Part shown: positions 38,992 to 47,223 of the stretch, one piece after another
How the letters are laid out: each line of letters opens with the position of its first letter
Numbering within the stretch: position 1 is the first letter of the stretch
Source: Alphaproteobacteria bacterium
Lineage (GTDB): Bacteria; Pseudomonadota; Alphaproteobacteria; Rhizobiales; Aestuariivirgaceae
Length of the DNA stretch: 54,873 nt
Direction of reading: 5' to 3'
Assembly: GCA_024642465.1 (NCBI GenBank)
Contig: JAHEBA010000010.1
Span: 1 to 54,873, forward strand
Program-made: the position numbers and the translations under genes
The notes under the pieces: model-generated
Databases searched by the model: none
The model's input: the letters and a program-made list of their open reading frames with translations, nothing else
Told to the model about the DNA's origin: nothing

Positions 38992-40314
38992 TTAGTTGGC
39001 GAAGCGCGACTTGAGCGCCTCGAGGGAAACGTCCTCACGCTCACCAGTAGCGCGATTCTTCACTTCCGCCTTGCCTTCCTTCAGGCCACGCGGGCCGATG
39101 ATCACCTGCCACGGAACGCCGATCAGGTCCATGGTGGCGAACTTGCCGCCGGCGCGGTTGTCGGTGTCGTCGTAAAGGACTTCATTGCCCTGCGACTGGA
39201 ACAGGCGATAGAGCTCGCCGCAAGCCTTGTCGGCTTCCTCGTCGCCAGACTTGAGGTTGATGAGCCCGATGCGGAACGGCGCTACGGCCTCCGACCAGAT
39301 GATGCCGGCGTCGTCGTGGCTGGCCTCGATGATGCCGCCGACCAGCCGCGATACGCCGATGCCGTAGGAGCCGGACTGTATGGTGACGGGCTTGCCATCG
39401 GCGCCCTGCACCTGGCAGCCAAGGGGCTTCGAGTACTTGTCGCCAAAGAAGAAGATGTGACCCACCTCAATGCCGCGGCCGTTGACGCGCCGGTCGGCGG
39501 GCAGCTTCTCGTACTCTACGGAATCATGCATTTCATCGGTGGCGGCGTACTTCGAGGTGAACTCGTCGACCACCTTCGCAACCGCGCCCACATCGTCATA
39601 GTCGATGTCGAAAGCCGACCAGTCGAAGTCGTGGAACGCCCTGTCGAAGAAAACTTCGGATTCTCCGGTGTCGGCCAGGATCAGGAATTCGTGGCTCATG
39701 TCGCCGCCGATGGGGCCGGTTTCGGCGCGCATCGGGATGGCCTTGAGGCCCATGCGGGCAAAGGTGCGCAGGTAGGACACGAACATCTTGCTGTAGGAGT
39801 GCTTGCCGGCTTCGACGGACAGGTCGAACGAGTAGGCGTCCTTCATCAGGAATTCGCGGCCGCGCATGATGCCAAAGCGCGGGCGCACCTCGTCGCGGAA
39901 CTTCCACTGGATGTGATAGAGGTTGCGCGGCACGTCCTTGTAGGACTGCACGCCGTTGCGGAAGATGTCGGTGATCATCTCCTCGTTGGTGGGTCCATAG
40001 AGCATATCGCGCTCGTGCCGGTCGGTGATGCGCAGCATCTCCTTGCCGTAGTCGTCGTAGCGGCCCGATTTGCGCCACAGGTCCGCTGACTGGATGGTCG
40101 GCATCAGGACCTCGATGGCCCCTGCGCGGTTCTGCTCCTCGCGCACGATTCGCTCGATGTTGCGCAGCACCCGGTAGCCCAGCGGTAGCCACGAATAAAT
40201 GCCTGCGCTTTCCTGCCGGATCATGCCGGAACGCAACATCAGGCGGTGCGAGACAATCTCAGCTTCCTTGGGGTCGTCACGCAGGATCGGGAGAAAATAC
40301 TGGCTGAGTTTCAT
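38992..40314 (-). CDS. proS: Proline--tRNA ligase (short bacterial type)
   Basis: ProS (440 aa) is a class II synthetase. Motif 2 is seen in [27 protein letters not shown], the [10 protein letters not shown] block is present, and the C-terminal anticodon-binding domain ends at 440. It lacks the ~180-aa editing insertion found in E. coli-type ProS, as usual for Alphaproteobacteria. The ATG at 40314 (MKLSQYF) is chosen; the open frame to 40419 has no homology. It leads lolC-lolD. A 359-nt gap upstream holds the promoter region. Confidence 0.96.
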   Translation of the reverse strand: MKLSQYFLPILRDDPKEAEIVSHRLMLRSGMIRQESAGIYSWLPLGYRVLRNIERIVREEQNRAGAIEVLMPTIQSADLWRKSGRYDDYGKEMLRITDRHERDMLYGPTNEEMITDIFRNGVQSYKDVPRNLYHIQWKFRDEVRPRFGIMRGREFLMKDAYSFDLSVEAGKHSYSKMFVSYLRTFARMGLKAIPMRAETGPIGGDMSHEFLILADTGESEVFFDRAFHDFDWSAFDIDYDDVGAVAKVVDEFTSKYAATDEMHDSVEYEKLPADRRVNGRGIEVGHIFFFGDKYSKPLGCQVQGADGKPVTIQSGSYGIGVSRLVGGIIEASHDDAGIIWSEAVAPFRIGLINLKSGDEEADKACGELYRLFQSQGNEVLYDDTDNRAGGKFATMDLIGVPWQVIIGPRGLKEGKAEVKNRATGEREDVSLEALKSRFAN

Positions 40315-40673
40315 CTGGCGTCTCTGGAGAATGCGGTTTGCGAGGGCTGCCGCGCCGCACATGGCGGGCAAAATCGTCAGCTGTTCATAGTCGAAGTTGC
40401 CTGCTTTGACAAAGCTCAACTCCGGTGCGCCCCAACAGACGGAAGGTGCGACAAAATGGCTTTACAAGCCATGACAATCTTGTAATGTTCAGCGCGTCGC
40501 CAACGAGCGATGGCCAGACCAAGTCTGGGGAGGAAAAGCCCGTCAAATACCAGGGCATGGCGCGCGGGAAACGCTTGCGCCAAAAACCACGAAAGTGGGC
40601 GGAGGCAGAGTCGGGCAACCCTGCCTTTCGCATTTTCAGACAGCTTCAGAAAGCGCCCCGGACCGGGCCATAG
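40315..40673. other. Intergenic region upstream of proS
   Basis: This 359-nt gap between the DUF1467 gene and proS holds no convincing gene; an 82-aa minus-strand frame across it has no recognisable features. It contains a near-centred palindrome at 40456-40472, listed separately, flanked by TTGTCA and TTACAA words that could be parts of a minus-strand promoter. I see no tRNA or strong terminator. Confidence 0.5.
40456..40472. promoter_or_regulatory. Operator-like palindrome upstream of proS
   Basis: ATGGCTT and AAGCCAT flank a TAC centre, a perfect 7-bp inverted repeat with 3-nt spacing. Its size and spacing resemble a dimeric repressor site more than a terminator, since no T-run follows on either strand. 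It lies about 140 nt upstream of proS. The cognate regulator is unknown. Confidence 0.4.
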
Positions 40674-40955
40674 TTACAGGCTATCGATCCTGGGCAGGAA
40701 CGGAATGTCGTCGATGCTGAAGCCGCTGTAGTTGGCCAGCCAGTAGTAGAAGCCGTAGACCGCCAGCGCGACCAGCGTGGTGATCAGGAACTTCTGCTTC
40801 ATGTTCACGCGCACTGGCGCGGCGCGGTCATGGCCCTTTTCCACCTCGGCCCCTTCTTCATGGGCCGAGCGCATACCCCACGGCAGCACCGTGAACAGCA
40901 CCAGCCACCAGATGATGAAGAAGACCGCGAATCCGGTCAGGAAATTGACGAGCAT
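40674..40955 (-). CDS. DUF1467 family membrane protein
   Basis: This 93-aa protein has two membrane helices (about 5-27, FLTGFAVFFIIWWLVLFTVLPW, and 54-72), with a charged loop between them (HEEGAEVEKGHDRAAP). The pattern matches DUF1467, a small alphaproteobacterial family of unknown function usually found between mce and proS. It overlaps the mce stop by 1 nt, so the two are translationally linked. Confidence 0.88.
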   Translation of the reverse strand: MLVNFLTGFAVFFIIWWLVLFTVLPWGMRSAHEEGAEVEKGHDRAAPVRVNMKQKFLITTLVALAVYGFYYWLANYSGFSIDDIPFLPRIDSL

Positions 40956-41359
40956 CAGGCCTGTTCCAGTTCGACAAGGGTGCCGCAGAAGTCCTTCGGG
41001 TGCAGGAACAGCACCGGCTTTCCGTGAGCGCCGATCTTCGGTTCGCCATCGCCCAGCACGCGCGCACCCTCGCCCTTGAGCCGGTCGCGGGCGGCAATGA
41101 TGTCTTCCACCTCGTAGCAGACATGGTGGATGCCGCCGGAGGGGTTCTTAGCGAGGAAGGCGGCAATCGGCGAATTCTCGCCGAGCGGTTCCAGCAGTTC
41201 GATCTTGGTGTTGGGCAGTTCAACGAACACCACGGTGACGCCGTGGGTGGGTTCGGGCTGCGGGTCGGACACCTTGGCGCCCAGCATGTTGCGGTAGACG
41301 GCGGTGCCCGCAGCAAGGTCGGGCACGGCAATGGCGACGTGATTGAGGCGGCCGAGCAT
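40955..41359 (-). CDS. mce: Methylmalonyl-CoA epimerase
   Basis: Mce (134 aa) interconverts (2R)- and (2S)-methylmalonyl-CoA in propionate and odd-chain metabolism. The vicinal-oxygen-chelate fold shows metal-binding LNHVAIAVPDL, IHHVCYEVEDI and a final Glu in GTLVELEQA. The ATG at 41359 gives the typical N-terminus; the frame remains open to 41470. Methylmalonyl-CoA mutase is not in the window. Its position before DUF1467-proS is conserved. Confidence 0.93.
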   Translation of the reverse strand: MLGRLNHVAIAVPDLAAGTAVYRNMLGAKVSDPQPEPTHGVTVVFVELPNTKIELLEPLGENSPIAAFLAKNPSGGIHHVCYEVEDIIAARDRLKGEGARVLGDGEPKIGAHGKPVLFLHPKDFCGTLVELEQA

Positions 41360-41436
41360 GGCTGCGGGTCTCCTGGTTCGTCCGGTTGCTTGATCGAGCC
41401 GTTTTAACAGGTCGCGGCAAGCCTGCAATGAGACAT

Positions 41437-42225
41437 TCAGCGCACCGGCGAGAAGCGCAACGACAGGCACGACATGCCGCCGTCCAGCTTGGCGGCTTCC
41501 GAATTGCCGATCTCGCGCACGTCGTAGCCTGCCTTCAACAGCGCATCGCGGGTGGCGGGAAAGCCGGCCGGCATGAGCACGAGATCATTGAAGCGGATGG
41601 TGTTGGCGGCGGCTTCCTCGCCATCGGCCACGTGGATCACGCGGTAGCCGTCGAAGCAACCTGACGCGGCCAGGCGGCGCGTTGCCAGCATGGTTTCCTC
41701 GTCCAGCAGCGAACAGTCGGTCTTGAAGTGCAAGACGCCCTCGGGCGTGTTGACGGTACGCACCTTGTAGCCCCAGTCGGCGACCAGCCGGGCGAGCTCG
41801 GCAATGCCGGCCTCGCTGGTACGGGCAGACGTACCGACGAGAATTTCCCTTTCCGTCACCAGGATGTCACCGCCCTCGATGGTGGCCGGTGCCTCGACCT
41901 GGCGGACATCGGCATAGAACTCTTCCAGCACGGGGCGCATTTCGGCGGCCTCGCCCAGCCGGGTCGGCGCGCCGGGATGCATGACGATGGCGCCTTCGGG
42001 CAGGCACAGCGCGGTGTCCTCGACGAACACGGCGTCGGGAAAGGCTTCCAGCGCATCGAGCACGCGCACCTCTGCACCGGTCGAGCGAAGGGCGGCGACA
42101 TAGGCCGCGTGGTGAGCGATGAACCTGTCGAGATCAGGCGCGCCCGTATCGACGGCACGAAGGCCGCCGGTGATGCTGCGGCCCGGCAGGCGGGAGATCG
42201 CGTGGGTGAAGGTGTAGCTGCGCAT
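41437..42225 (-). CDS. Dimethylarginine dimethylaminohydrolase-like amidinohydrolase
   Basis: This 262-aa protein has the guanidino-group hydrolase fold. Landmarks are FVEDTALCLP near the N-terminus, IEGGDILVTE, the catalytic His in LHFKTDCSLLD and the catalytic Cys near the C-terminus in LDGGMSCLSLRF. These fit dimethylarginine dimethylaminohydrolase, which makes citrulline and dimethylamine from methylated arginine. Small arginine deiminase or other amidinotransferase relatives are possible. The ATG at 42225 (MRSYTF) is used. It lies 10 nt after recO on the same strand. It is not part of either conserved block flanking it. Confidence 0.85.
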   Translation of the reverse strand: MRSYTFTHAISRLPGRSITGGLRAVDTGAPDLDRFIAHHAAYVAALRSTGAEVRVLDALEAFPDAVFVEDTALCLPEGAIVMHPGAPTRLGEAAEMRPVLEEFYADVRQVEAPATIEGGDILVTEREILVGTSARTSEAGIAELARLVADWGYKVRTVNTPEGVLHFKTDCSLLDEETMLATRRLAASGCFDGYRVIHVADGEEAAANTIRFNDLVLMPAGFPATRDALLKAGYDVREIGNSEAAKLDGGMSCLSLRFSPVR

Positions 42226-42235
42226 GAGCGACTTG

Positions 42236-42955
42236 CTAGCCTGTCCTGAGCCATCTGACAATCCTGCTGCGCGCCTCGGGCACGGCCACCCCGCGCGGCT
42301 CGAACACATGTCTCGCAAGGAAGTGGCCGGCGAGGTCAAGCCCGTCCGCCACATCCTCGCGTGACGGTGCTCCGGCAGACCCGGAAAGGAAACCCGGCAG
42401 GCGCAACAGCTTGTCCCTCCATGGCTCGCCTTGAGTTGCCGTGACAGCCCTGCCGGAGCGCGGCGACACGAAGGCCAGTCCCTCGCGCGCTCCGCTCATG
42501 GCGCACTTTTCGAGGTTAAGGCCGAAGCCCAGTTCATCCAGCAGGCCAAGTTCCCAGCGCACCAGCAGCGCCGGCCAGATATCGTCGTCTTCGAGATGGT
42601 CCAGCAACAGCAGCGAGGCGTCGTACAGGCGCGGATGCGGCTCGCGCTCGGGCAGCAGGCTTGCCAGCGTGGTCAACGTAGTGATGGCGGCAAGCCTCGG
42701 CATGCTGTCGATGATGCCAGCCACGATCATGCGGTGAGGGTCGGCGGTGAACAGGCCCAGATGATCCTCAAGGCGCGCACGCCAGATCACGTGAACCAGG
42801 TTGCCGGCCTGCAGTACCGGGCGCTGGGTGCGCGAGCGCCCTCCCCTGACCAGCCCAGAATGACGGCCACGCTCGCGGGTCAGCACGTCGATGATGGCCG
42901 ATGTCTCGCCATGCCGCCGCACGCTCAGGATAAGGCCGTCACCTTGCCACTCCAC
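42236..42955 (-). CDS. recO: DNA repair protein RecO
   Basis: RecO (239 aa) loads RecA with RecF/RecR at gapped DNA. The N-terminal OB-fold begins MEWQGDGLILSVRRHGETSAI, and an alpha-helical domain follows. The zinc-finger Cys set of some RecO proteins is not evident; only one Cys (KCAMSG) remains. The start is GTG at 42955 with AGGAG upstream at about 9 nt. It lies 28 nt after era, the conserved rnc-era-recO order. Confidence 0.93.
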   Translation of the reverse strand: MEWQGDGLILSVRRHGETSAIIDVLTRERGRHSGLVRGGRSRTQRPVLQAGNLVHVIWRARLEDHLGLFTADPHRMIVAGIIDSMPRLAAITTLTTLASLLPEREPHPRLYDASLLLLDHLEDDDIWPALLVRWELGLLDELGFGLNLEKCAMSGAREGLAFVSPRSGRAVTATQGEPWRDKLLRLPGFLSGSAGAPSREDVADGLDLAGHFLARHVFEPRGVAVPEARSRIVRWLRTG

Positions 42956-42983
42956 GATCGTCCGCTCCTGCCGGACCCGGGGC

Positions 42984-43904
42984 TTATCGCGACGGGTCCA
43001 GCCCCATCATGCGAAGCCGCTCGGGATCCTCGGCCCACTTCTCGCGCACCTTCACAAACAGGAACAGGTGCACCTTCTGGCCCAGCGCCTCGGCAATTTC
43101 GGTGCGCGCCGCCTGGCCGATGGCCTTGATGGTCTGGCCATTCTTGCCCAGCACGATCTTCTTCTGGCTGTCGCGCTCGACGAATACCACCTGCTCGATG
43201 CGCACCGAGCCATCCTTGCGCTCCTGCCAGGTTTCGGTTTCAACGGTGGATGCATAGGGCAATTCGTCGTGCAGGCGCAGGAACAGCTTCTCCCGGGTGA
43301 TTTCTGCCGCCAGCATCCTGAGCGACAAGTCGGCCACCTGATCTTCCGGGTAAAGCCATGGCCCCGGCGGCATCCGGTCGGCAAGCGTCTGCTTCAGGTC
43401 ATGAACGCCATGACCATTCATGGCCGAGATCATGAAGGTATCGGTGAACGGATACAGCTTGTTCAGTTCATCGGCCAGCAGCAGCAGCTTCTCGCGCGGC
43501 ACCGTATCGATCTTGTTGATGGCCAGCATGACCTTGAGGCCCGCATTCTCCAGCCCTTCGACGATAGCACGATTGGCCTCGTTGAGACCATCGCGGGCAT
43601 CGATCAGCAACACAGTGGCATCGGCCTCTGCCGCACCTGCCCAGGCGGCGGCAACCATCTCCTGGTCCAGCTTGCGCTTGGGCGCGAAGATGCCGGGCGT
43701 ATCGACGAAGATGATCTGCGTGTTGCCTTCCAGCGCAATGGCGCGGATGCGCGCACGGGTTGTCTGCACCTTGTGCGTCACGATGGAGATCTTGGTGCCG
43801 ACCAGCTGGTTCAGCAGGGTCGATTTGCCTGCATTCGGCGCCCCGATCAACGCAACGAAGCCGCACCGGGTCTGTGCCGTGTTACCGGTACTGTTCATTT
43901 CCAT
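42984..43904 (-). CDS. era: GTPase Era
   Basis: Era (306 aa) is an essential GTPase in 30S assembly that binds the 3' end of 16S rRNA. G1 is GAPNAGKST, G3 is DTPGIF, G4 is NKID, and the C-terminal KH domain holds IVLGKNGQTIKAIG. It overlaps the rnc stop by 10 nt, so coupling with RNase III is strong. recO follows. Confidence 0.97.
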   Translation of the reverse strand: MEMNSTGNTAQTRCGFVALIGAPNAGKSTLLNQLVGTKISIVTHKVQTTRARIRAIALEGNTQIIFVDTPGIFAPKRKLDQEMVAAAWAGAAEADATVLLIDARDGLNEANRAIVEGLENAGLKVMLAINKIDTVPREKLLLLADELNKLYPFTDTFMISAMNGHGVHDLKQTLADRMPPGPWLYPEDQVADLSLRMLAAEITREKLFLRLHDELPYASTVETETWQERKDGSVRIEQVVFVERDSQKKIVLGKNGQTIKAIGQAARTEIAEALGQKVHLFLFVKVREKWAEDPERLRMMGLDPSR

Positions 43905-44587
43905 ATCTTCTCCCGGATAAGGAAGGCCTCGGCTGCGTTCTGTTCTGCCATGCGGCGGGACCCCGCCACGCCGGTTTCGGGTTTGCGGCCCTGCACGGTC
44001 AATCGAACGGTGAACTCCGGCGCATGGTCGGGGCCAGACTGCTCGATGATTTCATAGGCGGGCGTATCGAAGGACCGTTGCGCCGCCCACTCCTGCAACG
44101 CGGTCTTGGCATCCTTGCGCAGTTCCGGTGCCTGCTTCAGCGCATCTTTCCAGTGCTCGCGGATGAACCTGCCGGCTGCTTCAAGCCCGCCGTCGAGATA
44201 GATGGCGCCGATCAGCGCCTCGCAGGCATCGCCCAGAATGTTGTCGGTGAGCTCGGTCCGCTTCTTGCCCTTGCCGGCAAGCTTGAGAGCCGGACCGATA
44301 TCCAGCCGCTCGGCCACCTTGGTGCACATGGCGCGGCGCACCATTGCGTTCAACATGCGGGCAAGCTCGCCTTCCGGCACGTCGTCATGACGTTCGTATA
44401 AGACATGGGCGATCACCAGCCCCAGCACCCGGTCGCCCAGAAACTCCAGCCGCTCGTTGTTGCCGCCTGCGGTTGCCCGCGTGGTGCCGCTGGCATGCGT
44501 CAAGGCGCGCTCAAGAAGCGCCTCGTCGGAGAAGGTATGTGAGAGCCGCTCCTTGAGGGCGGCGACTGCCTGATCCCGCGCGGTCAT
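43895..44587 (-). CDS. rnc: Ribonuclease III
   Basis: RNase III (230 aa) cuts double-stranded RNA in rRNA processing. The catalytic signature NERLEFLGDRVLG is near residue 43, the second acidic block is GDACEALIGAIYLD, and a dsRNA-binding domain covers about 155-225. The ATG at 44587 (MTARDQ) overlaps the lepB stop by 4 nt; the longer frame to 44632 lies inside lepB. Confidence 0.96.
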   Translation of the reverse strand: MTARDQAVAALKERLSHTFSDEALLERALTHASGTTRATAGGNNERLEFLGDRVLGLVIAHVLYERHDDVPEGELARMLNAMVRRAMCTKVAERLDIGPALKLAGKGKKRTELTDNILGDACEALIGAIYLDGGLEAAGRFIREHWKDALKQAPELRKDAKTALQEWAAQRSFDTPAYEIIEQSGPDHAPEFTVRLTVQGRKPETGVAGSRRMAEQNAAEAFLIREKIWK

Positions 44588-45375
44588 TCGACGAAGTTGA
44601 ACAGCCGGCCCCAGCGGATGTTGGTGGGCCACTTCCAGAATTCCCAGAACGCGCCGTCCGGACCGTGCGAGAAGAACAGGATGGTCGCGCGGCCAACCAG
44701 GTTTTCATATGGCACGTAGCCGACCTCGTTGAGAAAACGGCTGTCGGTGGAGTTGTCCCGGTTGTCACCCATCATGAAGTAGTGGCCTTCAGGCACGGTG
44801 TAGACCTGGGTGTTGTCGGCCTCGGAATTATAGATGTCGATGACCCGATGCTCGACGCCGTTGGGCAAGGTCTCGAGATACTGCCGGACCTTGCGCTTGC
44901 TGGCATGATCAGGGTTCACGAAGTTATCGATTTGCTTCATCTTCACCGGCTCGCCGTTGATGTGCAGCAGGCCGTCGATCATCTGGATGCGGTCGCCCGG
45001 CAGTCCGATGACGCGCTTGATGTAGTCGGTCTCGTTGTCAGTGGGCAACTTGAACACGACGACGTCGCCGCGCTCGGGCGTGCCTGCAAATACCCGGCCC
45101 TCGATCGGCATGGGACCGAACTTGAACAGGGTGTTGCCGAGCAGGCTGAAACTGAAGTTGAACGAATACTTCGAATAGCCATAGGACAACTTGTTGACGA
45201 ACAGGTAGTCGCCCACCCGCAATGTCGGCACCATCGATTCCGACGGGATGTTGAACGGCTGGAAGAACAAGGTACGCACGACGAAGGCGATCAGCAGTGC
45301 CTGGACGATGACCTTGATCGTCTCCCAACCGCCGTCCTCGGCCTTCTTGCGGCTCCGATCCACGTTTGACGCCAT
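44584..45375 (-). CDS. lepB: Signal peptidase I
   Basis: LepB (263 aa) removes signal peptides from exported proteins. One N-terminal helix (about 20-38) is followed by the catalytic Ser motif PSESMVPTL and the catalytic Lys in DYIKRVIGLPGD. Box E is visible as MMGDNRDNSTDSR. The ATG at 45375 (MASNVD) is chosen; the open frame to 45429 lacks homology. It heads lepB-rnc-era-recO after a 154-nt gap that probably holds a promoter. Confidence 0.95.
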   Translation of the reverse strand: MASNVDRSRKKAEDGGWETIKVIVQALLIAFVVRTLFFQPFNIPSESMVPTLRVGDYLFVNKLSYGYSKYSFNFSFSLLGNTLFKFGPMPIEGRVFAGTPERGDVVVFKLPTDNETDYIKRVIGLPGDRIQMIDGLLHINGEPVKMKQIDNFVNPDHASKRKVRQYLETLPNGVEHRVIDIYNSEADNTQVYTVPEGHYFMMGDNRDNSTDSRFLNEVGYVPYENLVGRATILFFSHGPDGAFWEFWKWPTNIRWGRLFNFVE

Positions 45376-45529
45376 TTTGCTGCTGCTTTCCTGAAACCAC
45401 GTACATCTTGCGCCGGCTTGCCGCGGCACTGCCGGAACGACGGCAAATAAGCTGCCGCAGGAACAGTCATGTCGCAGTTTATTGGCAGAATTGCAACCGT
45501 CGGTCCGGAACGAATGGACGCAACCCGGT

Positions 45530-45931
45530 TTATCTGCCCTTCAGGCAGGAAATGATGACGATGGCCTGGGCCCAAGGGTAATCATCGGTGATGGTGACGT
45601 GAATGTCCGGCCTGAAACCGCCGGGCACGAGAGTTTCGAGATGGCGCGCCGCACCACCCGTCAGCACCATCGTCGGACGGCCGCTGGCCAGGTTGACGAC
45701 ACCCATGTCGCGCCAGAAAACGCCCTTGCGAAAGCCTGTCCCGAGCGCCTTCGAACAGGCCTCCTTGGCGGCAAACCGCTTGGCATAGGATGCTGCCCGC
45801 TGGGCCCGGCGATCAGACTTGGCGCGCTCGATATCGGTGAATATGCGATCAAGAAACCGGTCGCCGAAGCGTTCGAGTGTCTCCTCGATGCGGCGGATGT
45901 CCACCATGTCGTTGCCGACACCCAGGATCAA
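45530..45931 (-). CDS. acpS: Holo-[acyl-carrier-protein] synthase
   Basis: AcpS (133 aa) attaches phosphopantetheine to acyl carrier protein. [14 protein letters not shown] at the N-terminus holds the Mg-binding Asp and [14 protein letters not shown] is the second signature. The start is TTG at 45931, with GGGAGG about 7 nt upstream, and overlaps the DUF2062 gene stop by 4 nt (TTGA). The position next to lepB is conserved in the class; pdxJ, sometimes present here, is absent. Confidence 0.94.
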   Translation of the reverse strand: MILGVGNDMVDIRRIEETLERFGDRFLDRIFTDIERAKSDRRAQRAASYAKRFAAKEACSKALGTGFRKGVFWRDMGVVNLASGRPTMVLTGGAARHLETLVPGGFRPDIHVTITDDYPWAQAIVIISCLKGR

Positions 45932-46569
45932 AGCGCGCCTCCCTGCGGGCCGTGCTCAACCGGACGGGATGCCGTCGCCCGGCGCTGGCGCAGTTCGGCG
46001 GCGCGCTTTTCCCGAATGCGGGCCCGGCGCTTCTTGTAGCGCGTGATCGCCGGCTTGAGCAGGAAATAGCACAATGCACCGCAGGCAAGGCCGAGCGGCA
46101 CGGCGCCGACGCACATGGGCCAGAACACCGGCTCCAGCGTTGCCCAAAGTTCGTGGAAGAAAGTGCCGGGCTGGCTGAACAGCAGGCGGATGCCGCCCTC
46201 CGGCGAGGCCAGTGCAATGTGGTGACGCCCTTCCTGCCCCAGCAGGAAACTGCCGAGATTGTGGGTGGCGATCCATATGAACGGGAACGTCAGCGGATTG
46301 CCGACGGAGGTTCCGATTGCCGAGGCAAGGATGTTGCCGCCGACAATCCACGCGATCAACGCAGCCAGGATGAAGTGAAATCCGACAGCCGGCGTGAACG
46401 AGGCGAATGCCCCCACAGCAAAGCCAAGCGCGATGGCGTGGGGCGAACCGGAAATGCGGTTGACCTTATGCGACATGTACTTCGCAGCCCGGTGAAAACC
46501 GATCTCGGGCCAGAAGAAATTTCGCACCCGGCGCCAGAGGCTGACGGTATCGCGCCGTTTCAAGATCAT
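45928..46569 (-). CDS. DUF2062 domain membrane protein
   Basis: This 213-aa protein has an N-terminal basic segment and the DUF2062 core: [22 protein letters not shown], a helix [12 protein letters not shown], and [14 protein letters not shown] last helix precedes a strongly basic tail ([21 protein letters not shown]). The function is unknown. It sits between pyrE and acpS, as in many Rhizobiales. It starts 27 nt after pyrE, and its stop overlaps acpS. Confidence 0.9.
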   Translation of the reverse strand: MILKRRDTVSLWRRVRNFFWPEIGFHRAAKYMSHKVNRISGSPHAIALGFAVGAFASFTPAVGFHFILAALIAWIVGGNILASAIGTSVGNPLTFPFIWIATHNLGSFLLGQEGRHHIALASPEGGIRLLFSQPGTFFHELWATLEPVFWPMCVGAVPLGLACGALCYFLLKPAITRYKKRRARIREKRAAELRQRRATASRPVEHGPQGGAL

Positions 46570-46596
46570 CTGCTTAATTCACACCCGTACACTGGT

Positions 46597-47187
46597 TTAC
46601 GATTTGAGGCCGCGGCTGCCGGGCTTGACTGCCTCGATTGCCGCAAGCTCGGGCGGCAGCTTGGTGGCCTCGAACGTCGGCACCTCGAGCTGGGCCAGCG
46701 ACACCAGCTTCGCGCCAACGTCCGCCTTGCCGCCAGAGCGGTCGATGAGACACGCGGCACCGATGGTCGTGCCGCCCTCGCGGTTGATTGCCTCTATGCA
46801 TTCGCGCGACGACAGACCCGTGGTCACGATGTCCTCCACCATCAGGCAGCGCGCACCCGGAGTTATGTCAAACCCGCGCCTGAAGGTCAGCGTACCCTCG
46901 ACCCGTTCACAAAAGATTGCCGGCACACCGAGCTGACGGCCCATCTCGTAGCCCACGACGACACCGCCCATCGCGGGAGAGACGACCAAATCGATCTGGC
47001 CGAAACCGGCATCGCGCACCTTGGCTGCCAGCGTCGAGCACAGGCGGTCTGCGCGCGCGGCGTCCATAAGGACCCTGGCACATTGCAGGTAGCGCGGGCT
47101 GTGCAGGCCGGACGAGAGGATGAAGTGGCCTTCCAGCAATGCGCCGGCCGCGCGGAACTCATCCAGAACCTGTTCTTGTGTCAGCAT
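46597..47187 (-). CDS. pyrE: Orotate phosphoribosyltransferase
   Basis: PyrE (196 aa) makes orotidine monophosphate from orotate and PRPP. The PRPP loop is [19 protein letters not shown], and the [15 protein letters not shown] and [13 protein letters not shown] segments match the family. It lies 36 nt after rel on the same strand and joins pyrH and pyrG as pyrimidine genes in this window. No attenuator is seen upstream. Confidence 0.95.
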   Translation of the reverse strand: MLTQEQVLDEFRAAGALLEGHFILSSGLHSPRYLQCARVLMDAARADRLCSTLAAKVRDAGFGQIDLVVSPAMGGVVVGYEMGRQLGVPAIFCERVEGTLTFRRGFDITPGARCLMVEDIVTTGLSSRECIEAINREGGTTIGAACLIDRSGGKADVGAKLVSLAQLEVPTFEATKLPPELAAIEAVKPGSRGLKS

Positions 47188-47223
47188 TTTGTCCGTCCTT
47201 TCGCCGCCGCGCCGGATGCGCAG

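Noticed and set aside
40385..40633. 82-codon minus-strand frame upstream of proS
   Set aside because: No ribosome binding site or recognisable pattern, and it contains the operator-like palindrome; treated as intergenic.
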